Positions 44,746-55,199 are shown, counted from the stretch's first letter. The stretch: DNA of 64,000 bases from Pradoshia sp. D12 (GCF_008935075.1 NZ_CP044545.1:3475587-3539586); one strand, 5' to 3'. Notes: generated by a model from the letters alone, not told the origin. Numbers and translations are program-made.

Positions 44746-46281
44746 TTACTTTTTAATTAATGATTTTCCAGTCATTTCTTTCGGTTGCTCTACATGCAAT
44801 AGTTCAAGCATAGTTGGAGCTAAATCACCCAGAATTCCACCGTCACGAAGTTCTACCTCTTTATCAGTGACAATCACTGGAACAGGGTTTGTCGTATGTG
44901 CTGTCATCGGATCTCCATCTGGAGTGATTACCTCATCAGCATTACCATGGTCAGCTGTGATAATGGCTTTACCACCCATAGATAGGATTTTATCGACGAT
45001 TTTTCCAAGGCATTCATCCACAGTTTCAATTGCTTTGATTGTTGGTTCAAGCATTCCGGAGTGCCCAACCATATCAGGGTTAGCAAAGTTTAGGATGATC
45101 GCATGATGATTATCTTCATCCAATTCCTTCATAAGGGCTTCAGTCACTTCATAAGCGCTCATTTCAGGTTTAATGTCATACGTGGCAACCTTTGGAGAAT
45201 TAATCAAAATACGTTTCTCGCCTGGGAATTCATCTTCACGCCCACCACTCATAAAGAAGGTAACGTGTGGGTATTTTTCAGTTTCGGCAATGCGAAGCTG
45301 TTTTAAGTTGTTTTGCGATAAGACTTCACCGATTGTGTTATCCAGATTTGTTGGTTTAAATGCAACATATCCTTTAACAGTTTCACTAAAGTGAGTCAAG
45401 CAAACAAAATACAAATTCTGCGGGAATCCTGGGCCTCTGTCAAAGCCGCGGAAATCATCATTTGTAAATACGTTAGAAATTTGGATAGCACGGTCAGGAC
45501 GGAAATTATAGAAAATAACAGAATCATTATCTTCAATTTTCGCCACAGGCTGTCCATCAGCTTTCGTAATTACAGATGGTAGAACGAATTCATCAAAAAT
45601 CCCATTACGGTAGGAATCCTCTACTACTTCCATTGCGGAAGAATAAGAAGGTCCTTCACCATAAGTCATGGAACGATACGTTTTTTCTACACGATCCCAG
45701 CGTTTATCACGGTCCATGGAGTAATAACGTCCTGAAATAGTCGCGAACTGGCCTACACCAATTTCTTTAAACATATTTTCAGTTTGTTGAATGTACTTTT
45801 CAGCAGTTTGAGGACCAACATCACGTCCGTCTAAAATGCCGTGTACATAAACATTTGTAAAGTTTTCTTTAGCACACAAGCGAAGTAATGCAAATAAATG
45901 CTGAATATGGCTGTGTACTCCACCATCAGATAATAATCCCATTAAGTGTAGAGCCTTATTATTTTCTTTCGCATGTTGAATCGCGCCTAAGAAAGTTTCA
46001 TTCTTTTCGAATTCACCTTCACGAATCGCAAGGTTTACTCGAGTTAAGCTTTGATAAACAATCCGGCCTGCACCGATATTTAAATGGCCAACTTCTGAGT
46101 TACCCATTTGTCCCTCCGGCAAACCAACTGCTAAGCCACTCGCTATCAGGTGATTATGTGGATACTCTGCCCAATAACGGTCAAAGTTAGGCTTTTTAGC
46201 CTGTGCCACAGCATTACCCTGTGTTACATCTCGAGATCCAAACCCATCGAGAATGATTAACGCTACTGGTTTCTTACTCAT
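44746..46281 (-). CDS. gpmI: 2,3-bisphosphoglycerate-independent phosphoglycerate mutase
   Basis: Manganese-dependent mutase of the alkaline-phosphatase superfamily, 511 aa, interconverting 3- and 2-phosphoglycerate. The N-terminal [11 protein letters not shown] holds metal ligands, the active Ser is in [14 protein letters not shown], and the C-terminal metal site lies in [11 protein letters not shown] and [13 protein letters not shown]. Its ATG overlaps the tpiA stop by four bases, indicating coupled translation; eno follows. Confidence 0.97.
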   Translation of the reverse strand: MSKKPVALIILDGFGSRDVTQGNAVAQAKKPNFDRYWAEYPHNHLIASGLAVGLPEGQMGNSEVGHLNIGAGRIVYQSLTRVNLAIREGEFEKNETFLGAIQHAKENNKALHLMGLLSDGGVHSHIQHLFALLRLCAKENFTNVYVHGILDGRDVGPQTAEKYIQQTENMFKEIGVGQFATISGRYYSMDRDKRWDRVEKTYRSMTYGEGPSYSSAMEVVEDSYRNGIFDEFVLPSVITKADGQPVAKIEDNDSVIFYNFRPDRAIQISNVFTNDDFRGFDRGPGFPQNLYFVCLTHFSETVKGYVAFKPTNLDNTIGEVLSQNNLKQLRIAETEKYPHVTFFMSGGREDEFPGEKRILINSPKVATYDIKPEMSAYEVTEALMKELDEDNHHAIILNFANPDMVGHSGMLEPTIKAIETVDECLGKIVDKILSMGGKAIITADHGNADEVITPDGDPMTAHTTNPVPVIVTDKEVELRDGGILGDLAPTMLELLHVEQPKEMTGKSLIKK

Positions 46282-47045
46282 TTAGAAACAGCCTCCAATA
46301 ATCCTAAGAAAGAAGTTGGTTCAAGGCTTGCTCCGCCAACTAAAGCACCATCGATATTATCTTCTGAAAGATATTCTTTGATGTTTTCAGGTTTAACAGA
46401 ACCGCCATATTGAATCCTAATTGCTTCTGCCACATCAGTTGAAAAGCTATCAGCGATTGTTTGACGGATATGACCGCAAACTTCATCAGCATCAGCTGCT
46501 GTGGAAGACTTTCCTGTACCAATTGCCCAGATTGGTTCATAAGCAATAATTGTCTTCTTAGCTTGTTCTTCCGTAAGGCCTTTGAATGCCTTTTTAATTT
46601 GATCAGCTACAAGAGCTTTTGTTTTACCAGCTTCACGCTGCTCCAACGTTTCCCCACAACACACAATAGGGATTAAATTGTGTTTAAAAGCAGCCAATGT
46701 CTTCTGGTTAACTGATTCATCTGTTTCATTGAACATTTCACGACGTTCGGAATGTCCAATGATAACATAGTCTACCCCTAAATCAGAAAGTGCTTCCGGA
46801 CTTACTTCACCCGTATATGCGCCACTTTCTTTAAAGTGCATATTTTGTCCACCAACTTTAAGATCCGTTCCTTTTGTTGCTTTTACAAGCGATTCAAGAA
46901 ATAGCGGAGAAGAACACACAACCGCATCCACTTTTTCTGGAGTAGGAATGGAACCTTTAACTTCATCTACAAATTGTAAAGCTTCGCCAACCGTTTTATT
47001 CATCTTCCAGTTTCCTGCGATAATTGGTTTACGCACTTTTCTCAT
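46278..47045 (-). CDS. tpiA: Triosephosphate isomerase
   Basis: Interconverts dihydroxyacetone phosphate and glyceraldehyde-3-phosphate. 255 aa; NWKMNKT with the active Lys near residue 13, electrophilic His in VIIGHSERR, catalytic Glu in [14 protein letters not shown], and YGGSVKPEN phosphate loop. Located 27 bp after pgk and overlapping gpmI. Confidence 0.98.
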   Translation of the reverse strand: MRKVRKPIIAGNWKMNKTVGEALQFVDEVKGSIPTPEKVDAVVCSSPLFLESLVKATKGTDLKVGGQNMHFKESGAYTGEVSPEALSDLGVDYVIIGHSERREMFNETDESVNQKTLAAFKHNLIPIVCCGETLEQREAGKTKALVADQIKKAFKGLTEEQAKKTIIAYEPIWAIGTGKSSTAADADEVCGHIRQTIADSFSTDVAEAIRIQYGGSVKPENIKEYLSEDNIDGALVGGASLEPTSFLGLLEAVSK

Positions 47046-47072
47046 CCTCTCGTATGTGTCCGTATAATGTAT

Positions 47073-48257
47073 TTATTTGTCGTTTAACGCTACCACACCA
47101 GGAAGCTCTTTACCTTCCATGAATTCCAAGGAAGCACCGCCTCCAGTAGAGATGTGGCTCATTTTATCCGCAAGGTCGAACTTTTCAACTGCCGCAGCTG
47201 AGTCCCCACCACCAATTACGGAGTATGTATTTTCCGCATTTGCAAGTGCTTCTGCTACTGCTTTTGTACCGCCAGCGAATTTATCAAATTCGAATACACC
47301 CATTGGTCCATTCCAGATCACGAGTTTGGAATTTTTAATAGTGTCTTCATATAATTTTGCAGTCTTTGGTCCGATATCAAGCGCTTGCCAATCAGCTGGA
47401 ATCGCATCAATATCTACCACTTTAGACTCTGTATCAGGTGAAAATTCTTTTGCAATAACCGCATCCACCGGCATTAAGAAGTTAACACCTTTTTCTTTTG
47501 CTTTATCCATAAAGGATTTAGCCAATTCAATTTTATCTTCTTCTAAAAGAGATTGACCAATTTCATAACCTTGAGCCTTGATGAACGTATATGCTAGTCC
47601 ACCGCCAATGATTAGGTTGTCCACTTTCTCAAGAAGATTATCAATTACACCGATTTTATCCTTTACTTTTGCTCCACCAATAATTGCTGTGAATGGACGT
47701 TCTGGATTAGAAAGAGCTTTTCCAAGCACTTCTAATTCTTTTTCCATTAGCAAACCGGCTACAGCAGGGATATGTTTTGCAATTCCTTCTGTCGAAGCAT
47801 GTGCACGGTGAGCTGCACCGAATGCATCATTTACATACACATCTGCAAGATCTGCAAATGCTTTTGCCAATTCTGCGTCGTTCTTTTCTTCGCCAGGATA
47901 GAAACGTACGTTTTCTAGAAGAAGTACATCGCCATCTTTCATCTGCCCGATTTCAGCTTGTACAGCTTCTCCGTATGCTTCATCCGTTTTCTTAACACCT
48001 TTGCCAAGTAATTCGCTTAAACGCGCAGCAACAGGAGTTAAGCGTAGCTCTTCTTTTACTGCACCTTTTGGACGGCCCAAATGGCTTGCCAGAATTACTT
48101 TTGCGCCTTTTTCAATTAAAAGTTGAATAGTCGGTAAAGCCGCACGAATTCTTGTGTCATCAGTTACTTTGCCATCTTGCATTGGTACGTTAAAATCAAC
48201 GCGGCAAAATACTTTTTTTCCTTGTACATCAATGTCTTTAATCGATTTTTTGTTCAC
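47073..48257 (-). CDS. pgk: Phosphoglycerate kinase
   Basis: Makes ATP and 3-phosphoglycerate from 1,3-bisphosphoglycerate. 394 aa; [21 protein letters not shown] at the N-terminus, [10 protein letters not shown], the hinge region and the nucleotide loop [15 protein letters not shown] start with the strong RBS AAAGGAGG. Separated from gapA by a terminator-like hairpin, so pgk and the genes below it probably also have a promoter of their own in the 172-bp gap, as in B. subtilis. Confidence 0.98.
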   Translation of the reverse strand: MNKKSIKDIDVQGKKVFCRVDFNVPMQDGKVTDDTRIRAALPTIQLLIEKGAKVILASHLGRPKGAVKEELRLTPVAARLSELLGKGVKKTDEAYGEAVQAEIGQMKDGDVLLLENVRFYPGEEKNDAELAKAFADLADVYVNDAFGAAHRAHASTEGIAKHIPAVAGLLMEKELEVLGKALSNPERPFTAIIGGAKVKDKIGVIDNLLEKVDNLIIGGGLAYTFIKAQGYEIGQSLLEEDKIELAKSFMDKAKEKGVNFLMPVDAVIAKEFSPDTESKVVDIDAIPADWQALDIGPKTAKLYEDTIKNSKLVIWNGPMGVFEFDKFAGGTKAVAEALANAENTYSVIGGGDSAAAVEKFDLADKMSHISTGGGASLEFMEGKELPGVVALNDK

Positions 48258-48299
48258 TTAAATGAACCTCCTTTAAAATAAGGGACCAGCTAAAGACTT

Positions 48300-48326
48300 A
48301 ATCAGGTCTGCCCAAACTCTGATTAA
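48300..48326 (-). promoter_or_regulatory. Inverted repeat in the pgk leader region
   Basis: AATCAG and CTGATT arms enclose 13 bp within the gapA-pgk gap, about 45-70 bp before the pgk start. It could be part of the pgk promoter region or an mRNA hairpin; the promoter itself is not clear. Confidence 0.35.
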
Positions 48327-48340
48327 TTGCCGTTAAAATA

Positions 48341-48373
48341 AAACAGGGAGAAAGGGGAATTTTCCCCTCTCCC
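48341..48373 (-). terminator. Hairpin terminator between gapA and pgk
   Basis: GGGAG-AA-AGGGGAA (48346-48359) pairs with TTCCCCT-CTCCC (48362-48373) with two bulged bases; the minus-strand transcript continues into GUUUUAUUUU. It probably ends most cggR-gapA transcripts. Confidence 0.8.
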
Positions 48374-48429
48374 CCCTTAAACAAATTCATTATACCTTTA
48401 ATAAGGTTTTCTATCTACTACGTTAAAGA

Positions 48430-49437
48430 TTAAAGACCTTTTTTAGCAATGTAAGCTGCAAGGTCAACTACACGGTTGGAGTAACCAGTTTCGTTATCGT
48501 ACCAAGAAAGTACTTTAACCATGTTGCCTTCCATAACCATTGTAGAAAGAGCATCAATAGTAGAAGATTGAGTAGTTCCATTGTAGTCACGAGATACTAA
48601 TGGAAGTTCGCTGTACTCAAGAACTCCTTTTAATTCACCTTCAGCAGCTGCTTTTAATGCTGCATTGATTTCTTCTGCAGTTGCTTCTTTTTCTAATTCA
48701 GCAACAAGGTCAACAACAGATACGTTTGGAGTTGGTACACGCATAGCCATACCGTTCAATTTACCTTTCAATTCAGGTAATACTAGAGCAACAGCTTTAG
48801 CAGCACCAGTAGTTGTAGGGATCATGCTTTCAGCAGCAGCACGAGCACGACGGTAGTCTTTGTGTGGCAAGTCTAAGATTTGTTGGTCATTTGTGTAAGA
48901 ATGAATTGTAGTCATCATTCCGCGTTTGATACCGAAGTTATCGTTCAATACTTTTGCAAATGGAGCCAAGCAGTTTGTAGTACAAGATGCATTAGAGATT
49001 ACATCATGGTTAGCTGCGTCATATTTATCTTCGTTAACACCCATAACGATTGTGATATCTTCATCAGATGCAGGTGCAGAAATGATAACTTTTTTAGCGC
49101 CAGCTTCAAGGTGTTTTGCAGCATCTGCGCGTTTAGTGAAACGTCCAGTAGATTCAACAACGATATCTACTCCAAGATCTCCCCAACCAAGTTGAGCTGG
49201 ATCTCTTTCAGCAAGAACTTTTACACGTTGTCCAGCTACTACTAAGTAGTCTCCGTCAACTGTTACATCTTGATCTAAAGTTCCATGAACGGAATCATAT
49301 TTTAAAAGATGCGCAAGCATTTTTGCATCAGTTAAATCGTTAACTGCTACAACTTCTACTTCCGGATTATTTAACGCTGCACGGAATACGATACGTCCAA
49401 TTCTACCAAAACCATTAATACCTAATTTTACTGCCAT
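48430..49437 (-). CDS. gapA: Glyceraldehyde-3-phosphate dehydrogenase (glycolytic, NAD)
   Basis: 335 aa. Rossmann start [17 protein letters not shown], the Asp of AVNDLTD that selects NAD over NADP, catalytic Cys152 in [19 protein letters not shown] with the catalytic His, and [16 protein letters not shown] near the end. It follows cggR by 59 bp, which makes it the glycolytic GapA rather than gluconeogenic GapB. Expression is expected to be induced by sugars through CggR. Confidence 0.98.
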   Translation of the reverse strand: MAVKLGINGFGRIGRIVFRAALNNPEVEVVAVNDLTDAKMLAHLLKYDSVHGTLDQDVTVDGDYLVVAGQRVKVLAERDPAQLGWGDLGVDIVVESTGRFTKRADAAKHLEAGAKKVIISAPASDEDITIVMGVNEDKYDAANHDVISNASCTTNCLAPFAKVLNDNFGIKRGMMTTIHSYTNDQQILDLPHKDYRRARAAAESMIPTTTGAAKAVALVLPELKGKLNGMAMRVPTPNVSVVDLVAELEKEATAEEINAALKAAAEGELKGVLEYSELPLVSRDYNGTTQSSTIDALSTMVMEGNMVKVLSWYDNETGYSNRVVDLAAYIAKKGL

Positions 49438-49496
49438 TAGAAGGTTCCTCCTTTTGGAATCTTAGAAATAGATTTTAAATTATATTCAAAAGGGTG

Positions 49497-50528
49497 TTAT
49501 CCCTTAAGTAACTGTAGTGCCGCACCTTCATCCGTAATTAAAATCGGTTTTTTAGGTGCCATTTTGATATAAGCTTTTATTGCCTTAGCTTTTGAAGCTC
49601 CGCCCGCGACGGCGATTACATGTTCCGCATTAACCAGATCATCTAATTGAAGGCCGATTGTATGGACTTTTTGTATTATGTTGCCATCTTCATCGTAATA
49701 ATATCCAAACGCCTCTCCGATTGCCTTTTTATTCTCAAGCTCCTGGAGACTGTCATTGGATGATTTCCTTCTTTCAGCCATTGTTTTGGCTTCCCCTATA
49801 CCATGAAGAACGATATTAGCTGATTTCAGCAAATTCAATACCTCATGTATAGCAGGTTCACTGGTTAGCGTATTGTATGCTGCTTCACTTAGGTTGTCCG
49901 GTACATACAGGACACGATATCGTGAATGCATCTTTTCTGCCATTTGTTCGCAAACTGTATTGGCCTGGTATTGAACACCCTTGCCAAGACCGCCTCTCGC
50001 TGGTACAAACAAAATGTCATCCACATCTGGAAGCTCTGAGACATCAGGTAACATTCTTCCTATTGCTGCCATTGTTGTTCCACCTGTTACGGCAATGATA
50101 TTTTTACCCGTTAAGAGACTTTTCATACGCGACGCACCGGCACGTCCAAGCTCATCTATTACCCATGGGGATTGGTCACTATCACCGTTAACGATGATAA
50201 TTTTCTCCAAATTAAGTTTTTCCTGTAATAGGCGTTCCATATCATCTATACCCGATAATTGCCTTATTACACCACCCAGATGGTCGAGTACCTCTTTCCC
50301 TTCATTGGTAACAGTCATTCCAGAGCTCGCAATGAGTATAAGATTTTGGTTTTTCAAAAATTCCACTTCGCTGCGCAAAATCCGCTCCGTAATGTTCAAA
50401 GTCAGTGATAAGCTTCGTCTGCCTACCGGCTGCAAAGTACGAATCGTTCTTAAGATATTGTATCTTTTTTGCATGACCTCAAATATATCTGGAATTAATT
50501 TCTTCTGTAAATGGAGTATTCCGTCCAT
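49497..50528 (-). CDS. cggR: Central glycolytic genes regulator
   Basis: SorC/DeoR-family repressor, 343 aa, that releases DNA when fructose-1,6-bisphosphate binds. The N-terminal helix-turn-helix covers QPVGRRSLSLTLNITERILRSEVEFLKNQNLI; the C-terminal sugar-binding domain contains AVTGGTTMAAIGRML, VPARGGLGKGVQYQANTV and VIAVAGGASKAKAIKAY. ATG 50528 lies 9 bp after AGGAG; the TTG at 50537 is too close to that RBS. First gene of the glycolytic cluster, behind its own operator. Confidence 0.96.
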   Translation of the reverse strand: MDGILHLQKKLIPDIFEVMQKRYNILRTIRTLQPVGRRSLSLTLNITERILRSEVEFLKNQNLILIASSGMTVTNEGKEVLDHLGGVIRQLSGIDDMERLLQEKLNLEKIIIVNGDSDQSPWVIDELGRAGASRMKSLLTGKNIIAVTGGTTMAAIGRMLPDVSELPDVDDILFVPARGGLGKGVQYQANTVCEQMAEKMHSRYRVLYVPDNLSEAAYNTLTSEPAIHEVLNLLKSANIVLHGIGEAKTMAERRKSSNDSLQELENKKAIGEAFGYYYDEDGNIIQKVHTIGLQLDDLVNAEHVIAVAGGASKAKAIKAYIKMAPKKPILITDEGAALQLLKG

Positions 50529-50554
50529 ATCCTTCAAACTCCTTTTATACTTTG

Positions 50555-50590
50555 GTCATTTTTTGTCCTAGCAAGACGTTTAGCGTCCCA
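50555..50590 (-). promoter_or_regulatory. CggR operator
   Basis: Read on the minus strand: GGGAC-N6-CGTC-N4-TAGGAC-N6-TGAC, matching the tandem CggR site of B. subtilis (CGGGAC-N6-TGTC-N4-CGGGAC-N6-TGTC) in spacing and nearly in sequence. It lies 27-62 bp upstream of the cggR ATG. Confidence 0.85.
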
Positions 50591-50599
50591 GTTTATGTA

Positions 50600-50637
50600 A
50601 AAAAATAGCTCCTGATGTAATTCCATTCTAACAGGAG
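50600..50637 (-). terminator. Terminator of the rpoN-glutaredoxin pair
   Basis: CTCCTG (50609-50614) pairs with CAGGAG (50632-50637), and the minus strand continues UAUUUUUUU. The loop is long (17 nt). Confidence 0.6.
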
Positions 50638-50670
50638 TTTCGAATAGTTGCAAGGTTCTAAATGTGAACA

Positions 50671-50910
50671 TCACGTTAAATAGCGACGAATCTCATCTAA
50701 ATCTATACGGCCGTATTGAATAATCTGATCATTGATTTCGACTACAGGAATCATAAGGCCATATTGTTCCAGTAATTTATCATTAGAATATATATCGACT
50801 TCAAGGAGAGTAAACGTCATATCTCTTTGCAAAATTTTCAAAAGATCCTTTGCCTCTTCGCATAATGGGCAATTCTTTTTTGTATAAAAATGAATGATTG
50901 GTACACTCAC
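50671..50910 (-). CDS. Glutaredoxin-like protein
   Basis: Small thioredoxin-fold protein of 79 aa with an N-terminal CPLC motif (HFYTKKNCPLCEEAKDLL), a conserved cis-Pro in LMIPVVEI and a short C-terminal helix. It belongs to the glutaredoxin/DUF836 group; the partner is unknown. GTG start with RBS AGGGGG. It follows rpoN by 45 bp and is probably transcribed with it. Confidence 0.85.
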   Translation of the reverse strand: MSVPIIHFYTKKNCPLCEEAKDLLKILQRDMTFTLLEVDIYSNDKLLEQYGLMIPVVEINDQIIQYGRIDLDEIRRYLT

Positions 50911-50955
50911 TCTCTTTCCCCCTGCTCTTTCTTATTTTCTACATTTATAAATTAA

Positions 50956-52248
50956 TTATTCACTAACCTCATATCGTTTTCTTTTTGAAGAAGATGGTAT
51001 ATGAAGCTGATTCCGATATTTCGCGATTGTCCTCCGTGATACAAGAATACCAAAATCATCCTGAAGTTGCTTTGCAATTGCCTGATCGGATAAAGGTAAT
51101 GTTTTCTGCTCTGCCTTTATCAACCGCACTATTTCTTGCTTTACTTGTTCTGATGAAGAGTCTTCCAATTGAGCGTTCGGGATGCTGCTCGTAAAAAACA
51201 TTTTCATCTCATAAGTCCCAAACGGCGTCTCTACCACTTTGTCTCTAATCGTCCTGCTTACTGTTGACTCATGCACATCGACCATTTTGGCGATTTCCTT
51301 CATAGTTAATGGCTTTAAGGTGACACTTTTTCCAGTATCAAAGAAGGCAGATTGCTTTTCCATGATGGCATATGTAACACGCCTTAAAGTCTGCTCTCTT
51401 TGCTCAAGAGCTTTTTTTAGCCAGTTAAGCTCCAATTTCTTTTCGTCCATATACTTTTTAGTTATGTCATCACTTCCATTTATAGGGGAAGTAAATTCAT
51501 TCGTTTTAAATTTTCTCATTGATAAAACTTTTACAGTGGGTACTCCTTTTGAAATAGAAACACTTACATCCGGTATGAAATATTGGAATTCACCACTATT
51601 AAAAGCTGAACCAGGTTTGGGGTTATATGCCTGTATTAAGTCAAAAATAGATTGTATATCTGCAATTGTTACACCAACCAGCTTGGCAAGCTCTTTCCAC
51701 TTTCTATTCACGAGCATATCGAAATGATTAACCAAAACCTCTTCTAGCGGCAGATCATCGATATAATCACGTTTAGCCTGTATGAGCAAACATTCACTTA
51801 AATTCCTGGCCCCCACTCCGATCGGCTCCAATGCCTGCAAAACAGATAAGGCAACATCCCATTCTGCCTGACTAACCTCCACAAGGGATTGAGCTTCCTC
51901 AAGGGTAATACGTAAATATCCATTTTCATCGATACAATCAATCAAAAACAATAAAACGCACTCTTCCCTGTCTGTTAATACTTTAAATGGAATTTGGGAT
52001 CGTAAATAAGATTTTAATGAAACAGTCTCCTCGCTGATTTGATTGATTGATAAATCGCCATATGTTCTGCCTGAGGCTTTTGGATAATCTTCATCTATTT
52101 CAATTAAGGGATTCTCTAACGCTTTTCCATCGATATAGGCAGCTAATTCAATTGCAGGATATTGAAGTAAGTTTATTGCCTGATTTAATTCCGGCGTCAT
52201 TGTCAGCTTTAACCTCTGTTGCTGGTACAAACCAATCTCAACATTCAA
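50956..52248 (-). CDS. rpoN: RNA polymerase sigma-54 factor
   Basis: SigL, 430 aa, the enhancer-dependent sigma factor directing transcription from -24/-12 promoters. N-terminal Gln/Leu-rich activator region (LTMTPELNQAINLLQYPAIELAAYI), a core-binding middle, a helix-turn-helix (TMKEIAKMVDVHESTVSRTI) and the RpoN box ISRRTIAKYR-type VSRRTIAKYRNQL at the C-terminus. TTG start after GGGGGCGGGG. Position upstream of cggR matches other bacilli (sigL near the gap operon). No -24/-12 promoter or bEBP gene was seen in the window. Confidence 0.95.
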   Translation of the reverse strand: MNVEIGLYQQQRLKLTMTPELNQAINLLQYPAIELAAYIDGKALENPLIEIDEDYPKASGRTYGDLSINQISEETVSLKSYLRSQIPFKVLTDREECVLLFLIDCIDENGYLRITLEEAQSLVEVSQAEWDVALSVLQALEPIGVGARNLSECLLIQAKRDYIDDLPLEEVLVNHFDMLVNRKWKELAKLVGVTIADIQSIFDLIQAYNPKPGSAFNSGEFQYFIPDVSVSISKGVPTVKVLSMRKFKTNEFTSPINGSDDITKKYMDEKKLELNWLKKALEQREQTLRRVTYAIMEKQSAFFDTGKSVTLKPLTMKEIAKMVDVHESTVSRTIRDKVVETPFGTYEMKMFFTSSIPNAQLEDSSSEQVKQEIVRLIKAEQKTLPLSDQAIAKQLQDDFGILVSRRTIAKYRNQLHIPSSSKRKRYEVSE

Positions 52249-52355
52249 ATCCCCGCCCCCTTATAAGATAGACCGCTTACATTAATAGTAGTAAAGAGGA
52301 CGTCATAGGGCAAGAAAAATGAGAGAATATTTACAAAATATTGAATATGATAAAT

Positions 52356-52398
52356 AAAAAATGCCCCAGTGCTAAGCTACTTTCAGCACTGGGGCATT
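52356..52398 (-). terminator. Terminator of tRNA-Arg
   Basis: A 14-bp perfect stem, AATGCCCCAGTGCT (52360-52373) with AGCACTGGGGCATT (52385-52398); five or more U follow on the minus strand. Confidence 0.88.
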
Positions 52399-52415
52399 TC
52401 CTACAATATTATATA

Positions 52416-52487
52416 CGCCCTCGGAGGGAATCGAACCCCCATCGTAAGAACCGGAATCTTATGTTCTATCCATTAAACTACGAGGGC
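52416..52487 (-). tRNA. tRNA-Arg (anticodon CCG)
   Basis: 72-nt cloverleaf on the minus strand: acceptor GCCCTCG/CGAGGGC, D arm with TTAATGGATAGAA, anticodon stem TAAGA/TCTTA with loop TTCCGGT (anticodon CCG), T arm GGGGGTTCGATTCCC. CCA is not encoded. It reads the rare Arg codon CGG. Confidence 0.95.
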
Positions 52488-52701
52488 AAAATGTTAGCCT
52501 ACAAAATTATATTATAAGGAAGAGAAAGTCTTTTTGCAAGAACTATTCCTTAGGTTTATAAGCCTTTATGTTGGGTAAGATGGATATCAGGGATTATTTT
52601 GTTTCTATACATAGAATCAGTTGCAAATTAAGCGCAGACCAATCAGATAAACTAGACATCAGTCCTTAATAAAAAACATATAGTAATGTAAGCGTCTTTT
52701 G

Positions 52702-52732
52702 TTTGACCTTTATTGACCATAAAGTGTATGAT
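52702..52732 (+). promoter_or_regulatory. clpP promoter with CtsR operator
   Basis: TTTGACC-TTT-ATTGACC (52702-52718) is, on the other strand, GGTCAAT-AAA-GGTCAAA, the tandem heptad bound by CtsR. It overlaps the -35 TTGACC (52703-52708); -10 TATGAT lies at 52727-52732, 18-bp spacer. Confidence 0.88.
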
Positions 52733-52783
52733 AAAGTCAAAGCCAAATGTATTATTTTTTTACATATAAGGAGGAGAAAATAA

Positions 52784-53386
52784 ATGAATTTAATTCCTAC
52801 AGTTATTGAACAAACAAATCGCGGGGAACGCGCATACGATATTTATTCCCGTTTATTAAAAGACCGGATTATCATGCTTGGAAGTGCAATTGATGACAAT
52901 GTTGCCAACTCTATCGTTGCCCAATTATTGTTCCTTGAAACTGAAAACCCAGAGAAAGATATATATCTTTACATCAATAGCCCAGGCGGAAGCATCACAG
53001 CTGGTATGGCAATCTACGATACAATGCAATATATTAAACCAAAGGTTTCTACGATCTGTATCGGTATGGCTGCTTCAATGGGTGCATTCCTTCTTGCTGC
53101 CGGCGAAAAAGGAAAGCGTTTTGTGTTACCAAACAGTGAAGTGATGATTCACCAACCACTTGGCGGAGCTCAAGGACAAGCGACTGAGATTGAAATCGCT
53201 GCTAAACGCATTCTCTTTATGCGTGAGCGCTTAAACAAAATTTTGGCTGAACGTACTGGTCAATCTTATGAAACAATTGCTCGCGATACAGAACGTGATA
53301 ACTTCATGACAGCTGAACGTGCGGTAGAGTACGGATTAGTTGATAAAATTATCACCCGCAATGTAGTAGAAGAAAATAAAAAATAA
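52784..53386 (+). CDS. clpP: ATP-dependent Clp protease proteolytic subunit
   Basis: Serine peptidase of family S14 forming the tetradecameric chamber of ClpXP/ClpCP. 200 aa with Ser98 in IGMAASMGA, His123 in MIHQPLGG and Asp172 in [10 protein letters not shown], the complete triad. RBS AAGGAGG. Behind a CtsR-repressed promoter, so induced by heat and protein stress; it also degrades proteins tagged by the tmRNA encoded in this window. Confidence 0.98.
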   Translation: MNLIPTVIEQTNRGERAYDIYSRLLKDRIIMLGSAIDDNVANSIVAQLLFLETENPEKDIYLYINSPGGSITAGMAIYDTMQYIKPKVSTICIGMAASMGAFLLAAGEKGKRFVLPNSEVMIHQPLGGAQGQATEIEIAAKRILFMRERLNKILAERTGQSYETIARDTERDNFMTAERAVEYGLVDKIITRNVVEENKK

Positions 53387-53396
53387 TAAACTGATT

Positions 53397-53432
53397 AAGA
53401 GCTGTCGAGATATTCGGCAGCTCTTTTGTTTT
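53397..53432 (+). terminator. Terminator of clpP
   Basis: AAGAGCTG (53397-53404) pairs with CAGCTCTT (53418-53425) followed by TTTGTTTT. Confidence 0.85.
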
Positions 53433-53732
53433 ATCAAAAAAATAATGTAGATATCCCCCTCTACTCCCCTACCTCACAATATTTTAGTTCTCTAATTGTT
53501 TATCACTTTACCAAATTAAAGTTTGATGTTAATATGAAAGCACAATTTAATAATTAGTCATTCTGAAGAGAGTTTATTGTGTTGAATTTCATACTTAACA
53601 ATCTCAACCAATAAGCCACCGGAATGATCAAATTATAATTCGGGTATAGAATTATAACGATTTGTACCACTAGCAATAATTTATCTTATTATATTTTTCG
53701 CATATTTTTGAAAACAGAAGGGGTCTTTCATC
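53433..53732. other. Intergenic region upstream of the amino acid permease
   Basis: About 300 bp, AT-rich, no frame with an RBS. I looked for a lysine riboswitch, which precedes yvsH-type permeases in some bacilli, and did not see its conserved core. No clear promoter could be assigned; the RBS GAAGGGG lies at about 53717. Confidence 0.5.
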
Positions 53733-55157
53733 ATGAATAATAAAAAATGGGGATTTTGGATATTAACCATGTTTGTTGTCGGCAACATGGTTGGTGGAGG
53801 AATATTTATGCTTCCGGCAAACCTAGCTGGTGTTTCTAGTCCGTTTGGAGCATCAATGGCCTGGATCTTAACAGGAGCTGGAGTATTAATGGTTGCTCTT
53901 GTATTTGGAAATTTGGCTATCAGAAAGCCGGAATTAAAAACGGGACCGCAAAGCTATGCTCAAGCCATGTTCAGTTCACCAAGGAAAGGGAAAATCGCTG
54001 GTTACAGTATTGCTTGGGGTTACTGGGCTGCTAACTGGGCTGCAACGGCATCAGTCATTATCTCGTTTGCCGGGTACTTATCTACCTTCTTCCCAATTAT
54101 GCAAAGCCAGTACATCCTTTTTTCAAGCGGCAATTTTGATCTGGAATTAGGGAAATTCTTAAACTTTATGGTATGTACAGTTATGCTGTGGGGCATTCAC
54201 TTTATTCTCTGCAAAAGCTTTAACAGCGCTGGAAAAATCAATTTGCTGGCAACCATCACTAAAGTAATTGGGTTCGCCCTTTTTATCGTCGCAACCATTT
54301 TCATATTTGATTCTACTAATATAATGAACGGTAAAGAATTCATCGATGCATCTGGGGTTTCCCATTCATTGGGTGGACAAGTAAATAACGCAGCTATTGC
54401 CACGCTATGGGCCTTCATTGGGGTAGAAGCTGCTGTGATGCTATCTAATAGGGCAAAGTCTCAGACTGATGTGAAAAAAGCGACAATCACCGGACTGATT
54501 ATTGCCATTGCGATCTATATTGGTATAACACTATTAACAATGGGCGCTTTATCCCAAGAGGCATTGCAACAGTCACATAAACCTTTGGTTGATGCTCTGC
54601 AAGCTGCAATCGGATCTAGCGGTGCTTATATTTTAGGATTCCTTGCCTTAATTTCATTATTCGGATCCACAGTCGGTTGGATTGTCGTTAGCTCCGAGGT
54701 ACCATATCAAGCTGCTAAATCCAACTTGTTCCCGGCATTCTTCGGAAAAACGAATAAAAAAGGAAGTCCAGTCAATTCTTTGACTATCACAAACCTTTTA
54801 ACGCAATTCTTTTTATTCGCTACTGTTTCCGGAACGATAATGGAAGCTTATGAATTCGCAATGGTCGTTGCTACATTAGCTTACTTAATCCCGTATTTCG
54901 TTAGTGTTCTTTATCAGGTAAAACTGATTATTACCGGTGAAACATACACAGGGATGAAGCGATCACGATTGATAGATGGCATAATAGCGATAGTGGCTCT
55001 TGTATACACCCTATGGGTAATTAAAACCGGAACAGCCGACTTAAAAACCTTCTCGCTCGGTATAGGTTTATTTGTCCTCGGTCTTGTTCTCTATCCAATC
55101 CTGATGAAAAACAAGAAACCAAAAGAAATTTCTAGAAGTTTGACAGAAGATAGATAA
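53733..55157 (+). CDS. Basic amino acid/polyamine antiporter, APC family (YvsH/ArcD-like)
   Basis: Twelve-helix transporter of 474 aa in the APA group, which exchanges or imports lysine, arginine or ornithine. Opening WGFWILTMFVVGNMVGGGIFMLPANLAG contains the glycine-rich substrate loop of helix 1; LWAFIGVEAAVMLSNRAKSQTDVKKAT is the helix 6 signature of this family. Length and pattern fit B. subtilis YvsH (putative lysine permease) and ArcD. Alone between two terminators; no arginine deiminase genes are nearby, which makes an ADI role less likely. Confidence 0.85.
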   Translation: MNNKKWGFWILTMFVVGNMVGGGIFMLPANLAGVSSPFGASMAWILTGAGVLMVALVFGNLAIRKPELKTGPQSYAQAMFSSPRKGKIAGYSIAWGYWAANWAATASVIISFAGYLSTFFPIMQSQYILFSSGNFDLELGKFLNFMVCTVMLWGIHFILCKSFNSAGKINLLATITKVIGFALFIVATIFIFDSTNIMNGKEFIDASGVSHSLGGQVNNAAIATLWAFIGVEAAVMLSNRAKSQTDVKKATITGLIIAIAIYIGITLLTMGALSQEALQQSHKPLVDALQAAIGSSGAYILGFLALISLFGSTVGWIVVSSEVPYQAAKSNLFPAFFGKTNKKGSPVNSLTITNLLTQFFLFATVSGTIMEAYEFAMVVATLAYLIPYFVSVLYQVKLIITGETYTGMKRSRLIDGIIAIVALVYTLWVIKTGTADLKTFSLGIGLFVLGLVLYPILMKNKKPKEISRSLTEDR

Positions 55158-55167
55158 TCATAAGACG

Positions 55168-55199
55168 AAACCACTCTTTCAAAAAGGGTGGTTTTTTTA
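55168..55199 (+). terminator. Terminator of the permease gene
   Basis: AAACCACTCTTT pairs with AAAGGGTGGTTT (one G-T pair), followed by a T run to 55198. Confidence 0.85.

Noticed and set aside
47077-47556. 159-codon plus-strand frame opposite pgk
   Set aside because: It is a shadow of the highly expressed pgk gene with no ribosome binding site.
52249-52415. Sigma-54 promoters near rpoN
   Set aside because: No TGGCA-N-TTGC pair with the correct -24/-12 spacing was seen here or elsewhere in the window.
53433-53732. Lysine riboswitch upstream of the YvsH-like permease
   Set aside because: The conserved core of the lysine element is not visible and no terminator hairpin precedes the start.
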